Below, in pieces: positions 1-7,795 of a stretch of DNA of 14,385 nucleotides; position 1 is the stretch's first letter; each line of letters begins with the position of its first letter. The position numbers and the translations under genes were made by a program. Below the pieces are notes generated by a model, which was given only the letters and a program-made list of their open reading frames with translations, had not been told where the DNA came from and searched no databases. The stretch lies in assembly GCA_020355985.1 (NCBI GenBank), contig CP070628.1, forward strand, positions 1,199,475-1,213,859. Reading direction: 5' to 3'. The DNA is from Nitrospirota bacterium (GTDB lineage Bacteria > Nitrospirota > Nitrospiria > Nitrospirales > UBA8639).

Positions 1-433
1 ACTGCTCCTCCAAAGTGGCGGCCAGGCCATCCCATAAATGCGTGGTGCCGAAGATCCGGTTTATCGATGCCGGAGCATTCCGGATTTCCTGCCGACGATG
101 GATGCCCATTGACACGGGTTGCCCATCGGTAAAGGCCAATTCGGGCTTGTGACAGTTGGCACAGGCGATCGTGTTAGTCGGAGATAATCGTTTATCAAAG
201 AATAAAAGCTTCCCCAGGTGGACCTTGCTCGTCGTCAATGAATTGTCTTGGGGAATCACGACGGAGTCCTCGTCAAGGCCCAAAGGTATTTCGAGAGGGA
301 AGTTCTCCTGCCCGGCCAATACCAGCGGAACAGCCCCAACGAAAATCCCACTACAGATGATCGTTAAAGCTCGTTGGAGCCAGGAGAGAGCTTTTTGGGG
401 TTTACCTATATATAACCCACTTACGTGTACCAA
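1..433 (-). CDS. Di-haem cytochrome c peroxidase (MauG/CcpA type), N-terminal part, runs off the left edge
   Basis: Read on the minus strand, 144 complete codons are present before the window ends. The N-terminus has a basic stretch followed by a hydrophobic segment (about residues 22-40, ending PLVLA), which is a likely signal peptide for periplasmic export. Then follow the family hallmarks: GKLLFFDKRLS (about 74-84), the first haem-binding CANCH motif (91-95), ELAFTDG (98-104), and RNAPASINRIF (118-128). Members normally carry a second CXXCH about 150 residues later, which would be outside the window. They reduce hydrogen peroxide with electrons from small cytochromes, or oxidise substrates in the MauG branch; these cannot be told apart here. 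The start is taken as TTG at 433 because AAGGAGG lies 5 nt before it and no ATG is in frame. An in-frame TAG lies upstream. Confidence 0.9.
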   Translation of the reverse strand, partial: MVHVSGLYIGKPQKALSWLQRALTIICSGIFVGAVPLVLAGQENFPLEIPLGLDEDSVVIPQDNSLTTSKVHLGKLLFFDKRLSPTNTIACANCHKPELAFTDGQPVSMGIHRRQEIRNAPASINRIFGTTHLWDGLAATLEEQ

Positions 434-640
434 TTCTCCCTCCTTATCAAAAAGTGGAGTTACATCCTAATATGACTTTATTGTAAACCATCAGGCTTGG
501 ATAACACAGCTTAGCAGTTTATACTTTGGCTGAAATTGGCGACCTTTATTGGTCATCTCCTATGTTAATTTTATGGTTAATGGAGTTACGGTCTCTGCCC
601 CGTTTCACCTTCATAAATTATTACCACCTTCATCAACTTC

Positions 641-690
641 TCATATCATAACCCGCAATACCTCATAGCTCATAAGTCATAACCCACTCC
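641..690. repeat. Degenerate tandem TCATA/CATAA short repeats
   Basis: The 275-bp gap between the TPR gene and the peroxidase gene contains several closely spaced CTCATA, TCATA and CATAACCC words (for example CATAACCC twice, 32 bp apart). They resemble decayed tandem repeats rather than a regulatory site. No promoter or terminator was recognised with confidence in this gap. Confidence 0.3.
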
Positions 691-708
691 TCTCTCAGAC
701 ACCCAGGT

Positions 709-2373
709 TTAAAACCGAGAACTGGTCAGTGTCACATCGGCATCGGCCCATGCCAGGTCAAATTGCTGCTGGACGGCTTGGGCTTCTTCCGTTCTTCCTT
801 GTCTGTTCAAGCTTTGCACGAGCCCAAACAATGACCACCCATTCTGTGGGTGGTACTCCAAATCCTTTCGATAGACCGACTCGGCCTCCTTTGCTCTCCC
901 AGCTTGTATTAATACGGCTCCCAAGACTTGCCGTGGGGGAAGATACCAATCCTTGGGCTCGGTATAGTTCAACCCATCTTCCAATTCAATCGCTTTCTTT
1001 AGCAAGGCCACGGCCGACCTCGTGTCCTCATGTGCCGCGGCAAGTTCTCCTCCTAAGATCGCCTCTGCTATGTTGACAATTGTTGAAATGGAATTGAGGT
1101 CAAAGATGGTGAGCTTGGCCATTTCTGGATCTTTCGCAATCTTTTTCAGTTCCTGGAGTTCTTGCTGAGCTTGCTCCAAGTTTCCTTGCCTGACCAAGGC
1201 CAGACCGCGAGCGTAATGACGAATCGCCGCGGGATAGACCAGGTCCGCCGGAGGGATCGGCTCACGGAGGACTTCCGCCCATTGACCAAATAGCGTTTTG
1301 GTATACAGCGGCATCAACCAAAAATGTTGCAGTGTGCCTGCAAATCCAGGATCCCGCATTGCTTCTGGATTGACTTTAGCGGCGGTCTCTTTCGCGGCCT
1401 GAGTGGCCACGGATTTTTGCCCTGTTTTCACCGTGGCAGCCCACAAGAAATGGTAGTTATGAGGCACATAGGCCGCCGTGTAAATACTTTCCGTATGTGA
1501 ATGACTCAAATAATGTTGGTCAATTTTGACCGCCCGTTTATTCGCTAACGCGGCATCCCGGTACTGTCCGACTCGAATATAAATATGAGCGGGCATGTGC
1601 ACCAAATGTCCTGAGCCCGGCACCAAAGTTTCCAATCGTTTGGCACTGGGAAGGCCTTTTTCCGGATAGGGTGACGCTTCTACCGCATGGATGTAGAGGT
1701 GATTGGCCAAAGGATGATTCGGGGCAAATTTCAGAACCGTCTCCAGCGTGGATGTAATCTCAGCCGTCCACGGTTTGGCCTCCCCTTTCTTTGTCCAAAA
1801 ATCCCAAGGATGGAGATCCATCAGGGCTTCGGCAAAAAGCGCACCGACCACCGCATCATCAGGAAACTTCCTGAACACGTTTCGCATCGCCTCGGCGTAG
1901 GCCTGATCGAGGTGACTTCGATCTTCACCCACATCTTTGGCATACCGCGTGGCAAGAGCTTGTATCAGGGCTTCCTCCTTGGGGGCCACCTTTTCCGTCA
2001 AGGCCAAGGCTTTCTGCACGGCCCCATAGGCTTTCGGGATAACCGAGGAATCCATGGGAGCGTTAATATTCGGACCCAAGACTAAGGCTTCCCCCCAGAA
2101 ACACATCGCACAGGTGGGGTCGAGCCGCGCCGCCTCTCGAAACGACCTCGCGGCCTCCGCATGATTAAAGCCGTAGGTTAAAATCAGACCTTGATCAAAA
2201 TACTGCTGGGCTCGTGGCACAGAGGTCGATATCGGATACGTGTGGGGACCCAAGTTCTCCTGAAGCATAACCTCTTCTTGCTCATGAGCCAGTCCTGTTG
2301 AGACAAAGCCACTGGTAATAAACAATACTGAGGCCAGGCAAAGCACGTTCGTGAATTGATACCTCTTTTTCAT
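709..2373 (-). CDS. Secreted tetratricopeptide-repeat protein
   Basis: The product is 554 aa. It begins with a signal peptide: MKKR, a hydrophobic core to about residue 27, then GLAHEQEE. A chain of helical TPR-like units follows, for example QQYFDQGLILTYGFNHAEAA (57-76), and further units near the C-terminus with KEAESVYRKDLEYHP and NGWSLFGLVQSL. Residues 88-93 contain CAMCFW, a conserved CXXC followed by GEALVLGPNINAP; together with HMPAHIYIRVGQY this marks a family of about 550-aa exported TPR proteins of unknown biochemical role. TPRs bind partner proteins, so a periplasmic scaffold role is an inference. ATG at 2373 is chosen because AGAGGAG lies 8 nt upstream; an in-frame GTG at 2382 has no room for that site. 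The next gene on the strand is the haem peroxidase, 275 nt away, so co-transcription is possible but not shown. Confidence 0.85.
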   Translation of the reverse strand: MKKRYQFTNVLCLASVLFITSGFVSTGLAHEQEEVMLQENLGPHTYPISTSVPRAQQYFDQGLILTYGFNHAEAARSFREAARLDPTCAMCFWGEALVLGPNINAPMDSSVIPKAYGAVQKALALTEKVAPKEEALIQALATRYAKDVGEDRSHLDQAYAEAMRNVFRKFPDDAVVGALFAEALMDLHPWDFWTKKGEAKPWTAEITSTLETVLKFAPNHPLANHLYIHAVEASPYPEKGLPSAKRLETLVPGSGHLVHMPAHIYIRVGQYRDAALANKRAVKIDQHYLSHSHTESIYTAAYVPHNYHFLWAATVKTGQKSVATQAAKETAAKVNPEAMRDPGFAGTLQHFWLMPLYTKTLFGQWAEVLREPIPPADLVYPAAIRHYARGLALVRQGNLEQAQQELQELKKIAKDPEMAKLTIFDLNSISTIVNIAEAILGGELAAAHEDTRSAVALLKKAIELEDGLNYTEPKDWYLPPRQVLGAVLIQAGRAKEAESVYRKDLEYHPQNGWSLFGLVQSLNRQGRTEEAQAVQQQFDLAWADADVTLTSSRF

Positions 2374-2510
2374 CGGACACACTCCTCTCTTGATTTTTTA
2401 ATGTTCCCTCTTCAGGTTAGCATGACTAGAAAGAAGATCATTTTAACCACAATTTCCCTCTCTGTTTAGGTCTTCCACTCCAAACGGACCGCATGAAGAA
2501 TTCTGGTTTT

Positions 2511-2541
2511 CAGGTTTCGGGTATATATACGCTCAAAACTG
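2511..2541. repeat. 31-bp TATATA-centred palindrome, copy A (degenerate)
   Basis: The arms are CAGGTTTCG and TCAAAACTG, with 6 of 9 positions complementary, around a 13-bp spacer containing TATATATA. Total length and layout equal the two perfect copies at 7796 and 7927. The flanks also agree: GGTTTT before and ACAT after match copy B. It lies 16 nt beyond the stop of the reductase gene on its transcribed strand, between that gene and the TPR gene. Confidence 0.6.
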
Positions 2542-2557
2542 ACATTCAGTCACCCTC

Positions 2558-3253
2558 TCAGGCATAAATGGCTTGGCTTAGGGTGGGTAAGGTGTCAGCT
2601 TGGCCAGGCGTCCATGCTTCCCCCAGCAGGCGATAACTCATCCGGGGAAAGTACTGATAGCGCAGCCCCAGTTCTCCACAGAGCAGGGTCATGCGTTCCA
2701 CGGTGCGCGCATTCCTCAGACAGCCGGCGTCAATAAAGCGAAAGGGCAGGGATGTAGAGAGGGCCAAAAATCTCGACTTGGCTTCTTCGTCATCCCCCAC
2801 CACGTAGACGTCACTTGGTTGACCCTCGAAGTAGGGAGCATCAAAGACCTCCCACCACACATTCTTAAACGCCCCAATGAGGCGAACTCTGGGAAACCGC
2901 GCATGGAGTTGCTCCGCCGCGCTGGTGTTCCAGGGATAAATAAAATCCGTATAATCGTCATTGAAAGGGTTGGTAATATCGATGAAAATTTTCCCCTCTA
3001 ACTCCGAGCGAAATGGCTCTAGAAGATCGAGTAACCCATCTCGATGAAAGATAGCGGGGAGGACGAAGGGTTGTTGGACCGCCTCTTCATACGTCCCCAC
3101 CGACACTGTTGGAAGATCCAAGGCTTTGACAAGGGCCTGACCCTTTTCTTTGTTTCTGGAGGCCAACATCACGTTCACACCCTTTTCTCCGTAGGCTTTG
3201 GCCAGTCGAAGGCCCATTCTGCCGGTTCCTAAAATGCCAATCATATCGTCCAT
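2558..3253 (-). CDS. NADP-binding F420-dependent oxidoreductase-like protein
   Basis: The product is 231 aa. The N-terminus is a Rossmann fold with GXGXXG (GTGRMG, residues 9-14) at the end of the first strand. A second-strand end ASRN (31-34) has Ser-Arg in the place that usually contacts the 2'-phosphate of NADPH. Further on, FIDITNPF and GAFKNVWWEVF match the F420_oxidored/NADP oxidoreductase layout. Known relatives move hydride between NADPH and F420 or reduce small ketones and imines; the substrate here cannot be read from sequence. ATG at 3253 has AAGGAG 8 nt upstream. It begins 82 nt after the osmC stop on the same strand, so the two probably form one transcription unit under the TetR operator. 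Confidence 0.82.
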   Translation of the reverse strand: MDDMIGILGTGRMGLRLAKAYGEKGVNVMLASRNKEKGQALVKALDLPTVSVGTYEEAVQQPFVLPAIFHRDGLLDLLEPFRSELEGKIFIDITNPFNDDYTDFIYPWNTSAAEQLHARFPRVRLIGAFKNVWWEVFDAPYFEGQPSDVYVVGDDEEAKSRFLALSTSLPFRFIDAGCLRNARTVERMTLLCGELGLRYQYFPRMSYRLLGEAWTPGQADTLPTLSQAIYA

Positions 3254-3335
3254 CGTCTTTGCTCCTTTCTTATTTCTGAGGGGACCTACCGTCCCTGATT
3301 GATTCCTTCATTACTCCATGCTCCCCTGAAAAGGG

Positions 3336-3899
3336 TTATGGGCCAACAAACTCAATGGTCACGGGCGTAGGATTTCGTATCACGTCAAGGATGGGGGAAT
3401 TTTGCACCAATTCATGGAGCCTGGCCTTATCCCTATTAGAGCGGACTTTTATCTTCACACGGATTTCCTCATATCCCTTCCGTACATTCGGATTCAACCC
3501 CAGAATTCCCTGCAAATTGATATCCCCTTCGTAGTCGGATTCTAATGCCTCAATGGCTATGCCCTCTGCAGCGGCTTGATATACCAGGGACGTCGTCATG
3601 CAAGAGGACAAGGCCGTTAACAGATATTCAAACGGAGTCGGGCCCTTATTTGTGCCTAGCAGGGTTGATGGTTGATCGGCAGTCAATGTGAAGGTCTGAC
3701 CGCGTGGCAACTCTTTGCACGTCCCATAATAATTATCAATTTGAATCCGATTGTGGGCCCCACTGTGCCATTGATTGTGGGCCCGAAACTGGAATTGTGC
3801 GAACTCAGGATGTGTTTTCACCGCCTGAATCGTTTCTTCCTGCTGATCGACATTCACCCCGTTGACGGTGGTTGATTCTTGGATAGTTTGCGTGGACAT
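3336..3899 (-). CDS. OsmC/Ohr-family protein
   Basis: The product is 187 aa, in the size range of longer OsmC-family proteins. The core motif GPTPFEYLLTALSSCMTTSL (residues 86-105) holds the first conserved cysteine, C100. Where catalytic OsmC and Ohr proteins have the second cysteine (Cys-Pro), this one has NSPILDVI (167-174), so S168 replaces it. Another cysteine, C61, lies upstream. The family reduces organic and hydrogen peroxides through the Cys pair; with only one in place the enzyme may work differently or bind another ligand. ATG at 3899 is chosen for AGGAG 7 nt upstream. An in-frame TTG at 3959 also has a good AAGGAGG site 9-10 nt upstream and would add 20 residues (207 aa). Confidence 0.87.
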   Translation of the reverse strand: MSTQTIQESTTVNGVNVDQQEETIQAVKTHPEFAQFQFRAHNQWHSGAHNRIQIDNYYGTCKELPRGQTFTLTADQPSTLLGTNKGPTPFEYLLTALSSCMTTSLVYQAAAEGIAIEALESDYEGDINLQGILGLNPNVRKGYEEIRVKIKVRSNRDKARLHELVQNSPILDVIRNPTPVTIEFVGP

Positions 3900-4010
3900 A
3901 CTGGCTCTCCTTTCATCAGGTAAAATCAACTTGTGATTGTCAACATAATGTCCGGCCAAAATACCTTTCCTCCTTTCCCTGCAGGCCGTTCAACCTAAAT
4001 TTTTCCATAC

Positions 4011-4030
4011 TATACCGACCGGTTGGTTTA
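4011..4030. promoter_or_regulatory. TetR-type operator upstream of osmC
   Basis: TATACCGACCGGTTGGTTTA is an imperfect palindrome with 8 of 10 base pairs symmetric, centred between 4020 and 4021. It is 16/20 identical to the site before tetR at 4643-4662. It lies about 110 bp before the chosen osmC start and just past the tetR stop, where the osmC promoter must be. On the minus strand TATAGT at its edge could be the -10; no clear -35 was found. Confidence 0.72.
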
Positions 4031-4050
4031 TTTTGTTTCCAAAATTTTTT

Positions 4051-4632
4051 TTATTTAACCAACAGCTTCACATACTGCCCAAATCCTTTCAGGGCTTGGG
4101 GAATCCGCTTCCAATCCCCATACGCCTTGGCCAAGACAATCGCCCCCTCCAACATTGCCAAATACTGCCTGGCCAATTCCCGGGCTGTCGGATTGGATGT
4201 TCGAAACGAGGCAATCGGGAGGAAGAGTTCCGTCATAGTGTTCTCGACTTGGTCGAACAATGTCCGTACCTTCCCTTGAATCGCAGGGTGCTGACGGGCC
4301 AAGTCCGTCGCAAAGGTCCCTAATAAGCACCCTTCACCCCAAATTTTTTTGGCGACCGTTTCTGCATGGGCCAAATATCCAAACACCCGTTCTACCGGGT
4401 CCTTTATCTCCTGGTAGGCGCCCTGCTGCATCAAGTGGGCGGCGTTCAGAATGAAGGATTCCAGCGCGGCAAGCCCAATGGCTTCTTTCGAATCAAAGTA
4501 ATGATAGAAACTCCCTTTGCTTACCCCCGCTGTGTCACAGATTTCATCCACGGTGGTGCCCGCATACCCCTTATCAAGCATTTGGTGAAGGGCCGTCTGG
4601 ACCAGCAGGTCTTTGGTCGTTTTCTTAGGCAT
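4051..4632 (-). CDS. TetR/AcrR-family transcriptional repressor
   Basis: The product is 193 aa, a normal length for the family. The N-terminal helix-turn-helix is clear: GYAGTTVDEICDTAGVSKGSFYHYFDSKEAI (residues 22-52), with the SKGSFYHYF recognition-helix signature. The rest is the helical ligand-binding and dimerisation domain; its GEGCLLGTFATDLA segment is typical of regulators that sense lipophilic or electrophilic compounds, but the ligand is unknown. ATG at 4632 has no Shine-Dalgarno site; the promoter found just upstream puts the transcript start at or next to the ATG, so the message is probably leaderless. Two matching operators, one in its own promoter and one before osmC, point to autoregulation and control of the osmC-reductase pair. 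Confidence 0.92.
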   Translation of the reverse strand: MPKKTTKDLLVQTALHQMLDKGYAGTTVDEICDTAGVSKGSFYHYFDSKEAIGLAALESFILNAAHLMQQGAYQEIKDPVERVFGYLAHAETVAKKIWGEGCLLGTFATDLARQHPAIQGKVRTLFDQVENTMTELFLPIASFRTSNPTARELARQYLAMLEGAIVLAKAYGDWKRIPQALKGFGQYVKLLVK

Positions 4633-4638
4633 AAAACA

Positions 4639-4667
4639 ATGTTATACCAACTAGTCGGTTTAGTCAA
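4639..4667 (-). promoter_or_regulatory. tetR promoter with embedded TetR operator
   Basis: On the minus strand a -35 TTGACT (4667-4662) and a -10 TAACAT (4644-4639) are separated by exactly 17 bp. The 20-bp palindrome TATACCAACTAGTCGGTTTA (4643-4662) fills the spacer, so a bound repressor would block polymerase. Only 6 bp separate the -10 from the ATG at 4632, which predicts a leaderless transcript. Confidence 0.72.
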
Positions 4668-4770
4668 GGAAAAAATTAAACCAGGCCAATTTCAGGATCA
4701 GGGCTCACAATCGGCTCCATCACTTCTTCCTCGCTAGACAAGCACCGATAGACAAGCCCGTCATAGCTAT

Positions 4771-5886
4771 TTAGCCAACCAAACTTGGTTTTTTTACAAA
4801 CGAGGTCTGACGGGCAAATAGGAATTCAGAGGCCTCCCAACACCAATTGGCAATCGTCTTGGCTCCCAGAAACGCACCCCAGGCTCCCAATCGCACGAGG
4901 TCCGCCTCATTCACTCGGTGGTGCACCACTTGCTCAATGACCCCGTCATCTATTTGGTAAGACGCCTTCGCAATCAACAGAACTAATCGGGCTTTGTCAC
5001 GCTCTTCACCCTGAAGGTCTTGTACTTCCTCCTCCACCCACTTTCGAGACAACGGAGTTTGGCCGCCTTGCCACCGGCTAAGATTATTTCTGATGATTTG
5101 CTGAGCTTCCTCTGAAAGCGCATGGTCAATTTCTTCTTCGACCACATGATTCCAACGAGAGAGACTCTCCGCGACGAGTGTATTGGACGCGGCCCAATGA
5201 AACTCTTCCGGTAATGTGGCCTTTGGCAACAGGTCAAGTGACGCCCCATGCTCTAACTCTAGAGCCGAAGATTCCTGGAGTTCCATCCCAAAGAATTTTA
5301 AGGCCCCACTCCGAAGTGAAGAGGGAACGGGAGAACCGTTAAGGGTAAAGTCAGAAATCTTGTTCGTGTAATTAAACACGATGAGTGTGCCGAGCGCTTC
5401 AGGCAGTTCTTCCGGACGAAAGGGCGGATCGTCCAGTTCGGCTGCGTTTCGGGTGATACTGGCTTTGGTCCATTGCAATCGTTGAAGCGTGGCTTCATCG
5501 TTAATTGAGTCCATCTCGTTTTTTCGGAGGGAATTAGCCACGTTATTCTTCTTGGCTCCGTGGGTGAGACTTAGTAAAAAATCCTCACAATAGGGACATT
5601 TGTTCACTTCAGAAAGCGCGGCTCCCATCGCTTTCTTGAGCCAGGCAGGAAGATGGTAGTTGGTGAGCGCTATTTCTCTTCCGCCCATCCACATGCCGGC
5701 CATGAGGGGTGGGCATGCTGCATGACTCGTAATCGTCCCATTGATAAAGAAATCTCGTTGTGACTGAAGCATAACCTCTTTAATGAGACCTTGTGCCCCC
5801 GTTAAGGATGACGGATGAAAGAATTTCCGCATCGTGACGCCGGAAATCTTATCGAAAACAGAATTTCTTAGTTTGGTAGGTAACAT
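4771..5886 (-). CDS. AhpD-like (carboxymuconolactone-decarboxylase fold) protein with two domain copies
   Basis: The product is 371 aa, about twice the length of a single AhpD-like domain. Residues 93-101 read EVNKCPYCE, the AhpD-type CXXC (C97, C100) that cycles as a disulfide in peroxidase partners. The usual histidine four residues after the second cysteine is absent (L104); the nearest is H109. The helix LIVFNYTNKISD (168-179) matches the end of such a domain, and a similar helix, LGAWGAFLGAKTIANW (333-348), ends the second half, which has no CXXC. The two-domain reading is inferred from this. ATG at 5886 has AAGGAGG 7 nt upstream. It starts 60 nt after the methyltransferase gene, so both are likely one operon, opposite the HxlR gene. 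Function is likely thiol-dependent redox chemistry, not proven. Confidence 0.72.
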   Translation of the reverse strand: MLPTKLRNSVFDKISGVTMRKFFHPSSLTGAQGLIKEVMLQSQRDFFINGTITSHAACPPLMAGMWMGGREIALTNYHLPAWLKKAMGAALSEVNKCPYCEDFLLSLTHGAKKNNVANSLRKNEMDSINDEATLQRLQWTKASITRNAAELDDPPFRPEELPEALGTLIVFNYTNKISDFTLNGSPVPSSLRSGALKFFGMELQESSALELEHGASLDLLPKATLPEEFHWAASNTLVAESLSRWNHVVEEEIDHALSEEAQQIIRNNLSRWQGGQTPLSRKWVEEEVQDLQGEERDKARLVLLIAKASYQIDDGVIEQVVHHRVNEADLVRLGAWGAFLGAKTIANWCWEASEFLFARQTSFVKKPSLVG

Positions 5887-5946
5887 GATTTGTCCTCCTT
5901 GTTGTCTGGTTTGTGTATAGATAACAGGTTGTCAGAAAAAAGTGTT

Positions 5947-6765
5947 TCAGCGACAAGTTGCCGAGACTTCTAAATACTCCCCTTTCAATTCGGTGGTGCC
6001 GTCCTGTGCCTGATTGTGTGCCGAAAAGATATCTTCTAGCCCGCTCACGAAGGACTGTTGTCCCGATTCATCTAATTTGGCTAATGCCCCCTTGATAGGG
6101 CCAAAGAATCGAGCGAAAAACTGGACGACATCCTGAACGGGGAACGGGTATTTCCAACGCGGATATATTTTTCGAGTCAACCTGATGTCGGTAAACCCTT
6201 CGGCTAATCGATCTCGAACGGTTGCTTCATCACCCCATAACGGTGGCGGTGCAACCTCAGGCGGTGGAGGAACATGCTTGGCAATGTGTTTGAATACTTG
6301 TCCCGACATCCCGCTCCGTGTCCAGTTAGCCATAAGGAGACGTCCCCCCGGTCGGCACACACGAGCCATCTCCGAAGCAACCTTTTCAGGGCGTGGCGCA
6401 AACATCGCTCCGAAAAGACTCCCCACGACATCGAAGGTGCCATCGGCATACGGCAGCTGTTCGGCATCGCCTTCATCAAACTGCGCAGCCAGGCTTTCTC
6501 TGGTGGCCCTGTCTCTGGCATGCTCAATCAGATTGGTCGCAATATCCACTCCGGTACTCGTGATTCCGGCACGGGCCGCAGGAATCACCAGCTGTCCAGC
6601 ACCACAGCCGACATCCAAGAAGCGCGACCCTGGAGCAATGTTCCATTCCCGTAAGATTTCAAGAGCCCCTGGTTCCATATATGTGGAAAACTCTGCATAA
6701 TCACCCTCTATCCAAGTGCCCTTCATGGTTGCCTTGACTGTTGCAATGTCTAGATTTTCCATCAT
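5947..6765 (-). CDS. Class I SAM-dependent methyltransferase
   Basis: The product is 272 aa. Motif I is FLDVGCGAG (residues 49-57), the SAM-binding loop; GVDIA (72-76) supplies the acidic residue for the ribose; GDAEQLPYADGTFDVV (99-114) is the Methyltransf_11 motif II region; and VCRPGGRLL (136-144) is the post-II signature. The C-terminal third is less conserved and probably sets substrate choice, which is unknown. It has no signal peptide and is cytoplasmic. AAGGAG lies 5 nt before the ATG at 6765 and 8 nt before a second ATG at 6762; either could be used. It is the first gene of a two-gene operon with the AhpD-like gene and is divergent from the HxlR regulator, a common layout for direct control by HxlR proteins. 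Confidence 0.9.
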   Translation of the reverse strand: MMENLDIATVKATMKGTWIEGDYAEFSTYMEPGALEILREWNIAPGSRFLDVGCGAGQLVIPAARAGITSTGVDIATNLIEHARDRATRESLAAQFDEGDAEQLPYADGTFDVVGSLFGAMFAPRPEKVASEMARVCRPGGRLLMANWTRSGMSGQVFKHIAKHVPPPPEVAPPPLWGDEATVRDRLAEGFTDIRLTRKIYPRWKYPFPVQDVVQFFARFFGPIKGALAKLDESGQQSFVSGLEDIFSAHNQAQDGTTELKGEYLEVSATCR

Positions 6766-6853
6766 CTCTGCTCCTTCTTTACAATGGGTAAAAGTTGTGA
6801 CGACCTCGTCAACCCGATTTCCTAACTGCTGAGGTCACGATAATCTGGAAAGG

Positions 6854-6903
6854 TTGAAAGAAAAAGTGCGCGATCTGTAGTATTGAACTACGTTTTGTGT
6901 AGT
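6854..6903 (+). promoter_or_regulatory. hxlR promoter with candidate self-operator
   Basis: A -35 TTGAAA (6854-6859) and -10 TAGTAT (6878-6883) are 18 bp apart, in the 150-bp divergent gap. GTAGT (6877-6881) and ACTAC (6887-6891) form an inverted repeat with 5 bp between them, overlapping the -10. A further direct GTAGT at 6899-6903 lies 22 bp, about two helical turns, from the first. This would suit a dimeric winged-helix repressor such as the HxlR encoded next. Confidence 0.5.
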
Positions 6904-6915
6904 AGGGAGGAGAGC

Positions 6916-7611
6916 ATGCTTGAATACGGTCAATTCTGCCCAGTTTCTAAGGCTACGGAGATTCTTGGTGAGAAATGGACGTTGCTCATTATCCGAGAAC
7001 TGCTGCTGGGGGCGACCCGCTTTAATCAAATCCAGCGAGGGATGTCGAAAATATCTCCCACAATATTAAACAAACGCCTGAATACCCTCCGGAAGCAAGG
7101 CCTCATTGTTCAGAAACGGATACCGGAGCAGCGAGGGTATGAATATCAACTGACAGAAGCGGGTCGGGAACTCTACCCTATTGTTTTGAAAACAGCAGAG
7201 TGGGGGATGCGCTGGGCTCGTGGACAGATGACCGACAAGGAACTCGACGTGCAGTTACTGATGTCGGATATCCAGCGCCGTATCAACCCAGACAAACTTC
7301 CCGGTGGGCAGACGGTCCTTCGATTTTTGTTTACGGACCTTCAACACTACAACGAGTGGTGGATTAAGATACAGAACAAAGAAGTGGACCTGTGTACGGA
7401 GAATCCTGGGAATGAAGTCGATGTCTATTTCACCTGCGACTTGCGAACGATGACCGAAGTGTGGATGGGAGACATCTCAATTAATCAGGCACAGTCTGAT
7501 GACCGCCTGAAAATTGTTGGCTCGTCCGTTTACTTAAAGAATATCCAATCCTGGTTGGGCTTGTATCTGCTCGCGGAAATTCGTCCTCGTATGGTCAAAC
7601 AACTCATCTGA
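6916..7611 (+). CDS. HxlR-family winged-helix regulator with C-terminal SCP2-like domain
   Basis: The product is 231 aa. The N-terminal half is a typical HxlR domain: FCPVSKATEILGEKW (residues 7-21), LLIIRELLLGATRFNQI (23-39), then SPTILNKRLNTL and the wing with GYEYQLTEAGRELYPI. C8 is at the conserved N-terminal cysteine position, which in several HxlR/DUF24 proteins senses thiol-reactive or quinone compounds. Residues 130-225 (including VDVYFTCDLRTMTEVWMGD) look like the SCP2 sterol/lipid-binding fold found in a subset of longer HxlR proteins, so a hydrophobic ligand is plausible. ATG at 6916 has GGAGG 5 nt upstream; the longer frame from 6883 lies across the proposed promoter and is rejected. 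It is divergent from the methyltransferase-AhpD-like operon, which it probably regulates. Confidence 0.88.
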   Translation: MLEYGQFCPVSKATEILGEKWTLLIIRELLLGATRFNQIQRGMSKISPTILNKRLNTLRKQGLIVQKRIPEQRGYEYQLTEAGRELYPIVLKTAEWGMRWARGQMTDKELDVQLLMSDIQRRINPDKLPGGQTVLRFLFTDLQHYNEWWIKIQNKEVDLCTENPGNEVDVYFTCDLRTMTEVWMGDISINQAQSDDRLKIVGSSVYLKNIQSWLGLYLLAEIRPRMVKQLI

Positions 7612-7639
7612 CCTTCTGATCAGTCCCATCCCGATCCGT
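7589..7639 (+). repeat. 51-bp direct repeat, copy 1 (hxlR 3' end)
   Basis: This segment covers the last seven hxlR codons and the following bases, starting GTATGGTCAA and containing CCCATCCCGATCC. It recurs at 9586-9636 with a few substitutions and two 1-bp indels. Similarity does not clearly extend either side. Copy 1 is the intact gene end. Confidence 0.7.
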
Positions 7640-7685
7640 CTAAATAGATCTCAAAACAGGTTTTTTTAATCCGAAACTTCTGTAA

Positions 7686-7708
7686 GTCCTTCGCCGGGAA
7701 GGGCTTTT
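7686..7708 (+). terminator. Rho-independent terminator of hxlR
   Basis: GTCCTTC and GAAGGGC pair as a 7-bp stem (one wobble) around loop GCCGG and are followed by TTTT. It lies 75 nt after the hxlR stop on the same strand. Confidence 0.68.
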
Positions 7709-7795
7709 CTCCCACCGGCTCACTGACTGTAGATCAGTGGGTCTCTCCACCTCAGTTCGTAAACGGTTTCATTTGGTTCATCAACAATTGGTTTT

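Noticed and set aside
398..420. TATATA-centred palindrome similar to the 31-bp family
   Set aside because: GGGTT/AACCC arms are only 5 bp, spacer length differs, and it is inside the peroxidase coding start.
156..470. Plus-strand frame of 104 codons
   Set aside because: It is the shadow of the haem peroxidase gene, whose CXXCH and family motifs are on the minus strand.
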